Part shown: one piece after another, positions 10,023-21,457 of the stretch
How positions within the stretch are numbered: position 1 is the first letter of the stretch
Layout: the number at the start of each line of letters is the position of its first letter
DNA from: Prosopocoilus inquinatus
Taxonomy: Eukaryota > Arthropoda > Insecta > Coleoptera > Lucanidae
Length of the DNA stretch: 64,000 bases
Assembly: GCA_036172665.1 (NCBI GenBank)
Contig: CM069876.1
Location: 36,301,001-36,365,000 of the forward strand
Direction of reading: 5' to 3'
The notes under the pieces: model-generated
The model's database searches: none
Told to the model about the DNA's origin: nothing
What the model saw: the letters and a program-made list of their open reading frames with translations, nothing else
Translations under genes and position numbers: made by a program

Positions 10023-10496
10023 GACAGCCAAATTCATCGCTTCCATCGTTGCAGTCAGGTATGCCATCACATTTATAACTCTCTTGCACACACTGCCTCA
10101 AATCTGCGCATTTGAACTGGCTGGGCAGGCAAGTGATCGGAGGACAATCCTTCTCATCCTGTTTATCAAAGCAGTCATCGTCCCCATCACAAACCCAACT
10201 CTGAGGAATACAATGTCCAGTCCTGGGGCAGGTGAATTGGTAATAAGCACAGGTTTTCTCAGCGCAGGTGTCCCCTTCATCAGAACCATCTCCGCAGTCG
10301 TTTTCAGAATCGCACTTCCAAGAGCTCGGCACACATCGACCATTATCACATTGGAATTGAGTTGAGCTGCAGGTAATGTTAGCGCAGCCCGTTTCATCAG
10401 TGAAGTCTCCGCAGTCGTTCTCCGAGTCGCACTTGAAAGTCATGGGAATGCAACGTCCGGATTTACATTGGAATTCATTGCTTCCACAAGTAGGAA
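10023..10496 (-). CDS. mgl: mgl exon: LDLa modules 2-5 of cluster II
   Basis: The exon is 474 nt and phase 1-1, with acceptor TTCTTTTTAG and donor GTAAGA. It encodes four consecutive LDLa modules (codons 1015-1173). All have six cysteines and acidic cages: [34 protein letters not shown] and [11 protein letters not shown]. The third has KQ where GS is usual but keeps the metal-binding acidic residues. The tryptophans before the cage ([16 protein letters not shown]) are the positions that contact ligand lysines in this family. The 3.8-kb intron downstream in the transcript contains a duplicated copy of the next exon's acceptor. Confidence 0.95.
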
Positions 10497-10691
10497 CTAA
10501 AAGAAGACAATAAAGAACCATACATCAGTAAAATTGTTTTCAATTGATTGCTCTTGAGAACCGATCTCATCTTGTTTTAAAACAGTTTAAGCTCATAACA
10601 TAAGAAAGCTTGGAGATCATCTCAGGGAGCTCTGGAGCAATGAATTGAAATCGCTTTAAGTGAATTTGCCGCCATTGGTTTAATGACGTAC

Positions 10692-11010
10692 TTGTGCAAT
10701 TTTGTTCTTCATCACTGTTATCAAGGCAATCATTGTCGCCATCACAGACCCAAGACTTTGGAATACACCTCTGGTTGTTGCAAGTAAAATCCCAAGTGTT
10801 GGGACAGGCTTGCACGGGGGGTTCGTGACTAGGATCCGGCTGACAGGATTTCTCATCTGAAGCCAGTCTTTCTCCATACGGACAGCCACATCTCACTGTT
10901 AACCCATGTTTGTCGTTTCGTGGTACGGCAAAGCACAGTTTTTCACAACCCCCATTTTCGTGCGAGCAGGGTTGAAGTATGTCGATTCTTTGCTCGTTGC
11001 TACTGTATAT
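10692..11010 (-). CDS. mgl: mgl exon: EGF closing propeller 2, first LDLa of cluster II
   Basis: The exon is 319 nt, starting in phase 0 after TTTAATTTTAG and ending in phase 1 at GTACGT. Codons 909-1015. It holds an EGF module ([12 protein letters not shown], then [12 protein letters not shown]), a linker [12 protein letters not shown], and the first LDLa of cluster II with [24 protein letters not shown]. It is separated from the preceding exon by a 66-nt intron and from the next by 195 nt. The linker with EPP before the LDLa matches the LRP2 arrangement as I remember it. Confidence 0.94.
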
Positions 11011-11076
11011 CTAAAATTAAATAACAAAAAAAAATTGCACCTTTTGTGTCCCTAAAAATATAAACTCTGTTTTTAC

Positions 11077-12633
11077 CTTCACTCCATACAGGCGATTAGT
11101 CGGAGGCTCCCTCACCAAGGTCTCCTCATTGTCACCCGTTAGTTTATGCAGCTTGATGATTGCGTCCAATCTCCAATCGGTGATGTACATGTAATCCTGA
11201 TATATGACGATGCTGAAGGGATGTTTGATAAGCTTTGAACTGACTGTCTTGACGTCAGTCCCATCCAAGTTGGCGTGTTGGACGTGATCCAATAGAGCAT
11301 CGCACCAGTACAGTCTGTCCATTACAAAATCAATTGCCAATCCATTAGGCCAACCGAGCGTCACATTTTTAAACACCATCAAATTACTTCCGTCACTGTA
11401 AGCCCTCGAAATATTAGCCGGGCGATCCCACTCAGAAAAGTAAATGAAGCCCTTGTTTGGATGCACGACGATGGCCCTCGGTCTCTTGAGGTTCTTGAGT
11501 AAAGTCCTGCGGTGTGTGATGTTCCTCGTCGACAGGACATTCAAAGTTCCTTTACGACTGTCAATGTAATACAAATTTTTGGAAACCCAGTCCACAGCGA
11601 GGCCCTCCACGCCTTCATTCTGCGAAGCCAACACAATTTCCCTGGCGGTCCCATTCCTATACACCCTGTATATAACATCTTGCAACACATCCGAGTAATA
11701 AATGTATTCATCCTTCGCATCAAAATCTAATCCGACGAATCTGGCCCTGCGGGAAACCACCGGCAGCATTGCGTCGCTGAAGCCTTCGATGACCGGATCA
11801 AGAATCTTGCCTTTAATGAACCTCTGCTGCGAGTACATCAGGAAGTCACTTACCAAATCGCAAGTGCGTTCATTCGAAGACAATCGAAAGCCGATGTTGC
11901 AAGCACAGCGATAGCCCAAGCCTGACGGTGTCTTCGTTATAATGCACATGTGCTGGCAGCCTCCATTGTTGTTCCCGCAAGGATTGCTTACGACAGGCTG
12001 GCTGAGCTCGTGGACAGTTTTAATAGCCTTCGGGTCTCTAATATCAGACCTGCGGTATATTGACTCGATGCTCCTGAGGCTTTCAAATTTATCCACCGAC
12101 ATGATCGCTTGCTTAGTACCGTCAGTCCAAAAGATTCGGTCTTCGAACAGTGCTAGCCTCGAGGGACTAGGCACGGCCTGCCCTCGAACCACGAAGAACC
12201 GATTCTGCCCTTCATAGTTAACCGTCTCGATGTAATCCAGGAGGGAATCACACCAGTAGACTCTCTTCGCTATTATATCCACTGCAATCCCCGAAGCCTT
12301 ATACGCGGCTTCCGAAACAATAAACCTAACGTTCGTTCCATCCATGTTTGCACGCAACACCTGTGTGCTATCAGCGACGAACATGTAACCTTCAAGGGGG
12401 TCCAGGCCTATATCGCTGGGGTTTGAGAGGTTCGAGGCTAAAACTATTGCGTGGGATCTCCCGGTTAGCTCGAACACATCGATTTTCTGGCCTATCGAGT
12501 CTGCCACGTAGAGTTTGTCACCGATCCAGTCTACGGCTATTGCTACTGGTAACCAAGTGCCCGGGGAAGCCACGTCGAAGTCGTGGGTGCTTGGGAAGAA
12601 GCTTCCTGAATTTTTTAATGGGCGAACGTGTAT
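11077..12633 (-). CDS. mgl: mgl exon: rest of propeller 1, EGF, propeller 2
   Basis: This is the largest exon, 1557 nt (519 codons, about 390-909), phase 0-0, with acceptor ACAATTCCAG and donor GTAAAA. YWTD-type blades are visible in order: KLYVADS, YMFVADS, RVYWCDS and RIFWTDG of propeller 1. Then comes an EGF module with [14 protein letters not shown] and CACNIGF. Propeller 2 follows with YIYYSDV, NLYYIDS, FIYFSEW, RLYWCDA and YMYITDW. Vertebrate genes split this region over many exons, so the fused exon suggests intron loss in this lineage. Each propeller is expected to have six blades around a closing EGF module. Confidence 0.96.
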
Positions 12634-12744
12634 CTGGAATTGTAAATTAGTGACTTATCAGTGGAAGCATTGCTTTTACAACAAGAATTTTTTAATTGGC
12701 GTTTATTTTAGAAAGCAAAATTACTTTGATGTGGTTTGAAGGAC

Positions 12745-13090
12745 CCCCTGAAAGTGTTGGAATAGGCAACCCATTAATCAAGTCAGAAATAACTGAGGAG
12801 CGTTCGTGCATATTCAGACATGTCCAAATAAAATAGTTTTGAGAAAAAGGTGGTCCAATGATTTTCTCAGATGGACATGTGGGGTTTGGACTGAATTAAC
12901 GATGTTTAGGCTTCAGGGTAAGTATTGTCTTGCGTGATTCTGAATATAAGAATCGATACAAACGGTCCAAATCATTCAAAAACCATATAAAAAAAATTCA
13001 CAAAAGTGGACGGACATGTCTGAATTTGAATGAACGCTCCTCAACTATTTACTGTTATTAGCCATAGCAATACTTCAAGAAGTAAATATA
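12745..13090. repeat. TAGGCAACCC repeat interrupted by a MITE
   Basis: GGAATAGGCAACCCATTAAT at 12763 resembles 40977 and 42512. It is interrupted at AACT by a foldback (12795-13042) with GAGGAGCGTTC ends and resumes after a second AACT. Confidence 0.55.
12795..13042. mobile_element. MITE with GAGGAGCGTTC ends, 4-bp target duplication
   Basis: The left end GAGGAGCGTTCGTGCATATT and the right end ATTTGAATGAACGCTCCTC are inverted. TCAGACATGTCCA faces TGGACGGACATGTCTGA. AACT lies immediately on both sides. There is no coding capacity. Confidence 0.75.
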
Positions 13091-13135
13091 ATGGGGTGTT
13101 TAATTTGAAGGTGTCATAATTAGATCAACTGTCTG

Positions 13136-14750
13136 TATGAGGGTTGCCAGGCTTTTTGTAGGCGTTTTGTTGACAAAATGTAGCCGAAAGGCGTCAATTT
13201 TTTCTAAAGTCAAAGACAAAAAAAGTGAAAATCGCCGATTTGGTACATCAAAAATCACAACAAATAAAAGAAAAACAATGAAACCTGCCAAAAGGTCAGA
13301 AACAAAGGAAAGAAAGCAGCTGCAACAAAATATAAGGCGCGAAGTGAACAGAAAAACAGAAATCGACGATTTTGTACGTCAAAAAGTAGAACAAATAGAA
13401 AAAAAGAAAAAAACAAATGAAGCCTGCCAGAAACGAAGCAAAGAAAGAAAGCAGCAACAACAAAATAGAAAGCGTGAAGTGAACAAAAAAAAAGAAAGGA
13501 AGTTCAACACCAATTCGTAGAAAATTAAAGCAAACTGCAGAAAAGCCAATAAATATTGTAAGCAACGCGCTGGTTTGAATTCAAACTGGCGCGTTTCAAC
13601 GAATACTTCGAAGTTCCACCGTAAGAGGGAGTAGGTGTCGTCCGAAGGTGGCAGCCCTGGGAGCGTCGAGAAGGAAGTGTACTTCCCCAGGCATTCGCCG
13701 TGTGTTCGCCATTATGCCATTTATGACAACGCGACAGCAGCGCTATTCGATCTGTTTATTAAATTATAAATCTCTTTCAATATCTACGATACAATCAATC
13801 AATACGATCACAAATGAGACACAAAACAAATAAAAAACGACGAACTACAAACAAGTATCAATAAAATTTGGAAAATCAATTCTATAAGAAAACAAAAATA
13901 CATGGTACAAAAGCATTAAAAAAACAGAAGAGAAAACACAAGAAGATCGACGACTAAGATGCACAAAAATCAAATGAACCTCCAGACGACAAATGTAATC
14001 AATTTGATTAAACATAAACAAAAGAGAAAATACGACGGTATAAAATGAATTAAAGAAAAGTAAAACATAGAAATATCAGTATATGAAGAAATGATAATCG
14101 TTGGTGAAAGTTTTTCAAAAATGCAAATAAAAAGAAATTCGTAGGATACAAAAGAGAAATGTAAAAAGGAATCAATAAAATGCAAAATCCAATTCAATTA
14201 AAAGAAGAAAAATGCGAAAAACCTGAGAAAAACAGCAATGTATGGACAAAGAAAAATAAATGAGAGAATGGTGATTCTCCATTCTCCGGCCGAAAACTTT
14301 TCCAAGTCAAGAAACAGACATGAAACAAAAGGACAAAATAAAACAAACGAATCGGGAATAAAATGCAAAATATCAATTCCTTAAACAAAAAAACAAAATC
14401 AAAAATACAGAATAAATATGAAATGAACAAAAAATAATGAAGAAAAAAGAAAGAAAGAAGAAAAATGCGAAAAACATGGAAAAAAGAATGTATAAATAAA
14501 AAATACTTTTGCAAATCAAGAAATTGACAGGAAATAAAAATACAAAATGAAACAAATGAACCGTGAATAAAATGCAAAACATCAATTCTTAAAATAAAGA
14601 AAAATGAAAAAGGATGAAATGAACGAAAAACAAAAGAAAACCACGCTCGAATTATTCTCTCGTCATATAACACCTCCCTCCCTAAATTAAAGACAGCCAT
14701 TATTGATCGCATAGTATATTTTTTCTGTGTCGTTATGTGAGGATAACAAA
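13136..14750 (+). repeat. A-rich dispersed repeat, copy 1
   Basis: About 1.6 kb of A-rich DNA that matches 33954-35250 in the same orientation. Shared landmarks in order are GTTGCCAG, AATTTTTTCTAA, AAACCTGCCAAAA, CAATTCGTAGAAAATTAAAG, CCTCCAGACG and CCATTATTGATCGCAT. Copy 1 has an extra GC-richer insert at about 13560-13800. Long frames here on either strand are low-complexity lysine- or phenylalanine-rich translations and are not genes. Confidence 0.8.
13560..13800. repeat. insert in A-rich repeat, with palindrome
   Basis: Absent from the second copy of the A-rich repeat. It begins with the palindrome GCGCTGGTTTGAATTC / AAACTGGCGC and has visibly higher GC than its surroundings. No recognised coding. 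Confidence 0.5.
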
Positions 14751-14799
14751 CTAGGCGCCAATAAACGCACGAAAAGAAAATTTAAAGGCAGAGCATTGA

Positions 14800-15420
14800 A
14801 AATATTTAAGGTAGGCAATTCAACTAACACGCACATGCACTAATTTTGCATATAAAAATGAAAATAAATTAATTTAAAACAGTCTGTACAATAGGCAACC
14901 CAATTATCATGTGCGTACGGTTTCTTGTATACGAATAAAAAGTGTGAGAAAATAAATTAACTAAAAGAATATTTAGAATATTTACTTTCACAGCCAACCC
15001 ATGTAGCTGTTGCGCACCTTTCTTTCATATGTATCAAAAAGGGCCTAGGAATAACGAATTAACTCAATTAACTGAATGCTTTCAACAGCCTGTATGTTAG
15101 GCAACCCGTCCATCAGTGCGGACTTTTTTTTGCATACACATCGGAAAGTAAATGGGAACGCAGAAAAACGTACAATAGGTCTGTTTGTTATCCTGCACTA
15201 GTGCACACTCAAACTATCTTCATCTCGTATTGGTGTATGGGGTTAGAACAAGACACATACTTTGAGTGTAACTAGTGCAGGATAACTGAGGATAACAAAC
15301 ACCTATTAACTCAAAAAAACCATTAGAAATATTTACTTCAACAAACTGCAAGTTAGGCAACCCCTTTATCTCGCGTGTAGCTTTCTTACATACACATCAA
15401 AAAGTAAGGATGCAGAACGG
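14800..15420. repeat. decayed tandem array of TAGGCAACC units
   Basis: Five or so units of roughly 90-115 bp contain AGCCTGTATGTTAGGCAACC (best at 15088), then a variable ATCA / GTGCG stretch, then TTGCATACACATC and AAAAGTAA. Copies begin near 14813, 14890, 14990, 15098 and 15350. A foldback (15174-15307) splits the fourth and fifth. Confidence 0.6.
15174..15307. mobile_element. 134-bp MITE, AATAGGT ends
   Basis: The left arm AATAGGTCTGTTTGTTATCC is the near reverse complement of the right arm GGATAACAAACACCTATT, continuing through GCACTAGT and ACACTCAAA. It interrupts the TAGGCAACC array. Confidence 0.75.
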
Positions 15421-15948
15421 ATTTAATATTTTAAGTCAGTCATTTTAACTGATAAGAACTACGACCAAAAATTGGATGAAAAAGTTAGGGTTGCCATTAA
15501 AAAAAATAAAAATAAATTAAAATTAAAACTTTACCGGTAGGCTTTTGCACAGAGAAAACATGAAATAAACAAAGCTTGGTACGTGGTTTATGACCATCTT
15601 GTAAATAAAAATAAATACCTACATATTTTTTATTACAAGTGATTCTGGATTTTATCTGAATTTTTCATGATCCTTAATCTGGTTTTTATATTTTAGAGAT
15701 GGCAACTCTACGTTAGGTAACAAGGAGATTTCGCTTTTTTGAAAAGCAGGATTAGGGCAAAGTTGTTAAAAGTATTGATGTAATGTAATATAAATAATAT
15801 AAATAAAATAATTTGTAGTAGTCTAGAAATACAGATAAAAAAATATTTTTTTAATCCTTTTTATGAAAATTGTCAAAAGTTTTTACTTTTTAAGCTTGCA
15901 GAAAATGTGATTATAATAATTTATAACTACAGACGAACAGACTCTTAC
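15421..15948. other. AT-rich intron, no feature
   Basis: Nothing recognisable beyond AT-rich sequence. It adjoins the donor of the exon ending at 15949. Confidence 0.5.
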
Positions 15949-16352
15949 CCTTTTAGTTTTGATGTCAGACCAAAACAGCCAGTTTTTCTGGTAATGAAAG
16001 TCCAGCCCGCTAGCTCCGGTGGTGTTCGCGAAAATTTTGACGTCCTCCCCTTTCGAATTCATCATGTACACGGCCTTATCGTGGGCGAAAAACAAGGTCA
16101 AATAGCTTGCGTTCGCGGCTATGCACCTGTTTTTCTGCTTCAGAATGTACCCGGGGGCGCAATAGCAAATGTATCCTCCGTCTGTGTTGGTGCAAAGCTG
16201 GTCACAGTAGCCCCATTCTTCGCACTCGTTCTTATCGACGCAAGTCCTGTTGTCCGGGGCTAACTTTTTACCGTCGGGGCAGAAACACATGCCCCCGGTC
16301 AAAGAGGGTTGGCACTTATATTCGCAACTTAAAGCAGGGCAGGATATTTTGG
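15949..16352 (-). CDS. mgl: mgl exon: EGF, calcium-binding EGF, start of propeller 1
   Basis: The exon is 404 nt; it starts in phase 1 after TTTTTTGCAG and ends in phase 0 at GTAAGA. Codons 256-390. It encodes an EGF-like module ([16 protein letters not shown]), then a calcium-binding EGF ([20 protein letters not shown]) with the DxNEC start and the aromatic residue before CYC typical of the class. It then enters the first YWTD propeller, whose first blade reads NWLFWSD. There are N-glycosylation sites at NRT, NAS and NTT. This block is where the ligand-binding cluster joins the pH-sensitive release propeller in LDLR-family receptors. Confidence 0.95.
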
Positions 16353-17478
16353 CTGCAAAAAAATAGAGTGTAAAAAAAAGTATTCTATGTAGAATTATTT
16401 TAATAAAAGGATGGATACGTCTTCTCAATATTTTTTGGTCTTGTTCGCAACGGTTTCACCACGGTGAAGAATATATTAGGTGACGCCACAGGAGCACTCG
16501 CGCGTATATCGATATGTGCATGAAAGTTCGAGATTAATTGCGAGAGCGACAGCTGGAAGAGGGGTTCAGAAATCAATACGCGAGAGAGAACAGTGTTTAA
16601 TCCTTGGGCATAAGATAACATTAAAATATTTCTCGCAGTTGCGTGCACGTTTCAAACGCCCACGCTACTACCTATTGATTCTTTACTGTGATTATCACTC
16701 AGTAAAACAGTTTTTATCTCGAGCAACATTTTTTTTGCAACGCAAAGAACGAATTGGAAACTCAACGATCAAGCAATTATTTTGATGAGGAGGCCGAAGT
16801 TCATTCTAACCAGAAGGGTTTCCGAATATTAGTTCCAGCGAGGTGAAAGTCATTCAAATTCGGGGCCTTTTTATTTGTAAATTCCGCGCGCTTATTTGCA
16901 TATGCAAATTAAAAATTACTTGGCGCGTCGTCTTTCTTGGAATCTAACTTCGCAAGTGCGAAGTGTTGATGAAAACGGCCTTTAAAAACGAAATAAATTG
17001 AAATGAATGTGATTTAAAACAATCACAGTTTATGTAAATTAATTTAAAAAAAAACAGATTCCAATTAAAAATTAATGCTGCAATTCTGAGCTCGATCGTA
17101 AGCATCATAAGGCACTTACGACATGTACTTTTAAATGGCACGCTAATATCTTATGATGCTTAGGATAGAGTGCAGAGTTGCTGCATTAGTCAAAAATGTT
17201 ATAATTGCAGCTAATATAGAATATTATAATTATATAAAGTTACTACCTTGGTAGCTTAGTGGTTAGAGTACCTGGTTGGACAATTTAAAGGTCCTAGGTT
17301 CAATCCCACTTAAAGCGCATCAATTTCTACAGCAAATAATAATAAATAACTCGGTGAACGATTTCATTTCCTGAATAATAAGCGTACTGGGAATAATGTA
17401 CAGTCGTGTCCACCTTAACAAGTTGACATTTCTGTGAACCTTGGACCACAAGGTCTTAAAGCGGATGTGTATACTTAC
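16353..17478. other. 1.1-kb intron with SINE-like tRNA head
   Basis: The stretch 16400-16930 is unique-looking. 17095-17165 has a weak hairpin of AAGCATCATAA and TTATGATGCTT. 17245-17315 carries a tRNA-like segment listed separately. Confidence 0.5.
17245..17315 (+). repeat. tRNA-like SINE head or tRNA relic
   Basis: There is an A-box-like TAGCTTAGTGGTTAGAGTACC followed 36 bp later by a B-box-like GGTTCAATCCC. The T stem does not pair properly and the acceptor arms do not close, so it is more likely a SINE or decayed tRNA than a working tRNA gene. Confidence 0.5.
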
Positions 17479-17727
17479 AGCAAGCGGTTTCTTCGTCTGC
17501 CCCATCATCGCAATCGTGTTTACCATCACACAGCTGACTCTTGTCTATACATTTGACAGTGCCGTCCTGACCTGGGGGGCAAACGAATTTATTATCAGGA
17601 CACGTCGCCGTGCAGTTCTTCTCGTCGGAACCGTCAGCGCAATCGGTGTATCCATCGCAGTGGAACGTCAGTGGGATGCAGATGGCGTTGGTGCAACGGA
17701 AATGGGACGTCTGGCATTGTGGAAAAT
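17479..17727 (-). CDS. mgl: mgl exon: LDLa modules 5 and 6
   Basis: The exon is 249 nt and phase 1-1, with acceptor GACTTTCAG and donor GTAAGT. It encodes two LDLa modules (codons 173-255). The first has [15 protein letters not shown] and DGSDEKNC. The second has an insertion before its third cysteine ([10 protein letters not shown]) and a cage [12 protein letters not shown]. It closes ligand cluster I, since the next exon begins with an EGF module. The intron upstream in the transcript is the largest wholly inside the window, 12.2 kb. Confidence 0.94.
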
Positions 17728-17929
17728 CTGAAAGTCAAATGTCATTAAAAGACTCTTCCAAGAATATAAAAAAAAACCTCCTCCCGAGAAGATACTACTT
17801 AATGACGTCGTTAAATAAAAAAACTGTTACAGTTATTTATTTTAGAAGTTCAGAATTTATGAAAGTTTATGCATTCTCCGAAGCACTAGCATATTTGTTT
17901 ACGTTATTAGTTTGGTAATATTATATTGG

Positions 17930-18680
17930 GGCGTGTTTAGTCTTGGCAGCAAAGAAACGCCAGAGACGGCAGTCTTCCAAGGGCTAGTGCGGAAGGCGAA
18001 ACGTGTCGGTAAACGGGGCCACGGATGGGCCTGGTGATATGTGGTGGCCGCGGTGTGGTACCGGGCATTAGCTAGAGGGTGTCTGCAGAATATGACCTGA
18101 GATGGTATGTTCTGGCAGAAGTGTTAGGGCGGTACATTCTCACGATTGGCAATGCGGTTTGAGGGTCATGAGTTATGCAGAGGTATTTTGGTAGTAGAAT
18201 ATTGTCCGGGACGCGATCCGGGGCGTTGACCAGAGAATCGTACCGTGCACCAGCATACGGTATCAGGGCTCTTGCCGCGGCGTGCAAGCAGCGCCGATGA
18301 AGAGCACGGTACCGGCAAAGCAACTAGCTGTATTCTACATTCATTGTGAGTGCGAATTCGGTTGATTGCATTCCTGACCAGGTGATGGCATTGAGCTATC
18401 CAGAAAGGTCTGACATGATGCTACTGGACTGGTACGGAGTGGTGCTTGACACTCACGCAGTCGGTGCATAAACTGATCCTGAGAACGTATGCTCGGGAGG
18501 AAAGGTATGCTAATATCCATCGGGAAGGGTGGGTTTTATATCCACAGGGGTTAATGCATGCGAAGATAAGAAGTCAACGTGCGAGGATGACTTCCCCAGT
18601 GTCCAATTACATCATGAGGGAGCTACAGCTTCTAGATTCGCCGCTGGAGTAGGTGGAGCCGGGAAAACGGCCCCGGTAAG
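17930..18680. other. GC-rich island of unknown origin
   Basis: About 750 bp, clearly richer in GC than everything around it, with abrupt edges. It contains GGAAGGCGAAACGTGTCGG, the sort of motif seen at ends of Penelope-like and LINE elements, and ends GGAGCCGGGAAAACGGCCCC. Short frames occur on both strands (plus 18446-18652, minus 18072-18323) but neither resembles a family I know. A retroelement fragment is the best guess. Confidence 0.4.
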
Positions 18681-19332
18681 TGGAATGTTCCATTTTACTG
18701 AATAGATACTCGTAAAGGGTTACTTATAATTTGCATGGTCCTTATCGAATTGGAATGCGATACCCGGGAGCTAAGACGTTTACCCTCAGCGCTTGTTGCG
18801 GTCAGGGAAGCGAGAAAGAAAGTAAGAACATTAGGAATGAGAGACCTGACCAATGGTGAGTGAATGTTCATTGTAACTCTGTCCTCAGATAATATTGTTT
18901 GTCTATAACATTTAAACAAAAAAAAATCTAGCCAACAAAGCTTTCACACATTTTAAGCTACATGACTCTCTTAGCGTAATCTACATTGTTAACAACTTTG
19001 AAAAGACTGGGAGTTGACTTAATCATTTTTGTTTCGTCATTTTTTAATTGAGGGCCGATATTTCCACTTGCCAATAAAGTTCACATTAAAGTTACTTGAC
19101 CAATAAGTTGAATTTTATGAATGGTTGTCATGGTGATTGATCGAATACTTGTCAAATAAATTTATTAGAGGATCGAGCCTTAATTGCAATTCGTAAAGTT
19201 ACCTACGTGCCGCCCATGGAAAACCAATACAGTATTTAGTACCAACTTGAAGGGGGAAAAAAGCAGTCTACTTAGACAAGTCTTAATCATTTATGAGCGC
19301 TCCGTATTTTGAAACGGAAAATGAGTCGGTTG

Positions 19333-19522
19333 CAGGGGCGTAGCTAGGGGGCGTCAAGAGAGGCTGAGCCTGCCCTGGAAAGTTTTAAGCTTGCCCTACG
19401 ATGATCCAACCTGAATATGAATATATTTTAAAAATTCGCAAAAGCATTGGAATAAAAACTTATGGATCCTGCTTGTCACAATGATAAACCTCCCCTGAAT
19501 ATTTAGTCTGGCTACGGCCCTG
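19333..19522. mobile_element. 190-bp hAT MITE with perfect 8-bp target duplication
   Basis: It begins CAGGGGCGTAGCTAGG and ends, on the other strand, CAGGGCCGTAGCCAGA. GTCGGTTG lies directly on both sides. The 8-bp duplication and CAGGG start are diagnostic of hAT. The interior is non-coding. Confidence 0.9.
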
Positions 19523-19546
19523 GTCGGTTGGTTCTATGGTTCGGAT

Positions 19547-19858
19547 TTAAATCGCGATTTCTACATTCGTTCTTCTTCTTCTCCACCGGCCATAAACGTC
19601 GCCTCGCCGTGCACGTTCGGGGTCAAGCCCGCTGAAACGTGCGACGTCTAAACTCCCAATTAGTCTTAAATGGCTTCGGTAAACAAGGGCACTGTTTAAC
19701 TTTCGTCGGGCGTCGAGTTTAAAGGCGGACGGTAAAAACCGGACGTGATTTACGTAAAGCACTCGAAGTATCTCTGTAATTGCTTCGCCTGTGGTATTTG
19801 GTGGAGTTAGAAAGCAACAAAGTAAATAAATAAGTTGTAAAAAAAAATTATGGAACAC
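19547..19858. other. GC-richer intron segment, unassigned
   Basis: It stands out by base composition and gives a 103-codon minus-strand frame ending in an arginine-rich stretch. No family resemblance, no initiation context and no splice structure was recognised. It could be conserved non-coding DNA. Confidence 0.3.
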
Positions 19859-20048
19859 GCCTTCAATAAATTTCTATATACTTAAAAAATTAATAGTCAG
19901 ACTCGGAGGAAGGGTAATCGACATCCTTACGCAAAACAGTAACTGACGCCCTTTTCCAAAAAAAAAGAAACAAATTTTCACGAATTTATAGTGGTCTCAA
20001 AAAAAAAAAAATACTGTGCATCCTTTATAAGCTGACATTATTGGTACT

Positions 20049-20264
20049 TTAATGGCAGTTTTCATAATCAGACTTTAAGCAAGCTTTAATTTAAAGTCCC
20101 TTTACGAATAAGGAAACAAATGTATTCTTGTAAGGCCTAAGGGCCAATTTCGTAATAGGACTTTGAATTTGAAGTTACTTTAACCTAAAAAAATACATTT
20201 GTTTCCCTATTCTTAAAGTGACTTTAAATTAAAGCTTCCTTAAAATCTGATTATCAAAACGGCC
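20049..20264. mobile_element. one and a half copies of the GGCCGTTTTCATAAT MITE
   Basis: A 5' half copy (GTTTTCATAATCAGACTTTA ... GGAAACAAATGTATTC) is followed by a full foldback copy from GGGCCAATTTCGTAATAGG to GATTATCAAAACGGCC. The interior TTAAAGTGACTTTAAATT and ACATTTGTTTCCCTATTC are shared with copies at 48267 and 55945. Confidence 0.75.
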
Positions 20265-21457
20265 AATAGATTATGAAATCGACTGCAAAAAAGTATTTAA
20301 GTCATTCCATAGTTGCCAGCTTTTTTAATTTAAATATTATTCATTATTTTTCTACAATTTATGTTAAAAAGTTAATTTTGACGAATTTTTGCTTTACTTT
20401 GAACCAGTTTAAATGTTTGCTACCGAAATTAAATCGTAACTTAAAAAGTAACCATCATAGAAAAAAAATCGTATATGATTTTAGAGCCAGACAGTGTTCC
20501 CAACCGTGGCGACTTGTCACCAAATGGACGATAAACCGTGGTATCCGTTTGGCTTGCTTTTTTCTACAATGGCGACTGGAGATCAAAATGGGCGGATTAA
20601 TTTTTATTTGGCTCTCAGAATGACAATTCTAAAATACGGAAAAATTAAGTTTGAAATTTAACGATTTTTTTAAAATTTTTGCTTAGGTTAAATAGAACTA
20701 TGGTTTATTTTATTTTTTTGATAGGCGAAAAATACGAACTTGCAACTGATTGTGACTCTCCTGTTACTCAGTTATTTGTGTTATTTTCTTTATTTTATTA
20801 AAACAGCAACTACTTACTAAAGATTGGAGTCAACTTTGATATTTTTTTTCCGTTTGCTAGTTGCGTGACAAATTAAAACAATCTGTAAATTTCCGCCTAT
20901 CAATAAAAAATAGAGCATAGGTTGGCTTATGTTGACGTTGAGATTGGTTGGGCTTCATTTTAATTGATTTTTAATTTTTAACAATTTTTATACTTAATTC
21001 TTTTGTAATTTTTAATTTTCATTTGCGTTAAATGTTATATGAGTTAGGTTGAGATCAGTTGGGTTATATTGACCTTGACGTTAGTCGAACTTCATTTTAA
21101 ATGATTTTTAAATCTTTACTACTTTACATTTTTCTTGTAATTTTCTCCTAATCTTTTGCTTACTTGGACAACCCATGGTGCGACCCATCAATTCAGGCTA
21201 GCAACTATTCAGAAATTCAAAAATGCAACAAAAACTGAAATTTTCGTACATTTACAAAAATTACGCCGCTAATTTTTTATTACACTAAATTGACTTATGA
21301 AGTTACAGTGAATTTTAATTTTTTTCAATTACTAAAAATGCAGCATATTTAATAACGAGGAACTATTCATCAAAAATTAATTGAACATCACGTTGTTAAT
21401 AAATGCTTAAGTAAGCATTTTTTTTTTGAACACTCTGTATGTAATTGCATTTGTGAT

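Noticed and set aside
13137..13520. 127-codon plus-strand lysine-rich frame
   Set aside because: Lies wholly in the same A-rich repeat and is broken in the second copy.
14194..14712. 172-codon minus-strand frame
   Set aside because: Phenylalanine-rich translation of the A-rich dispersed repeat; the related copy at 33954-35250 does not keep it.
17245..17315. Functional tRNA gene
   Set aside because: A- and B-box matches are present but the T stem and acceptor stem do not pair, so I call it SINE-like.
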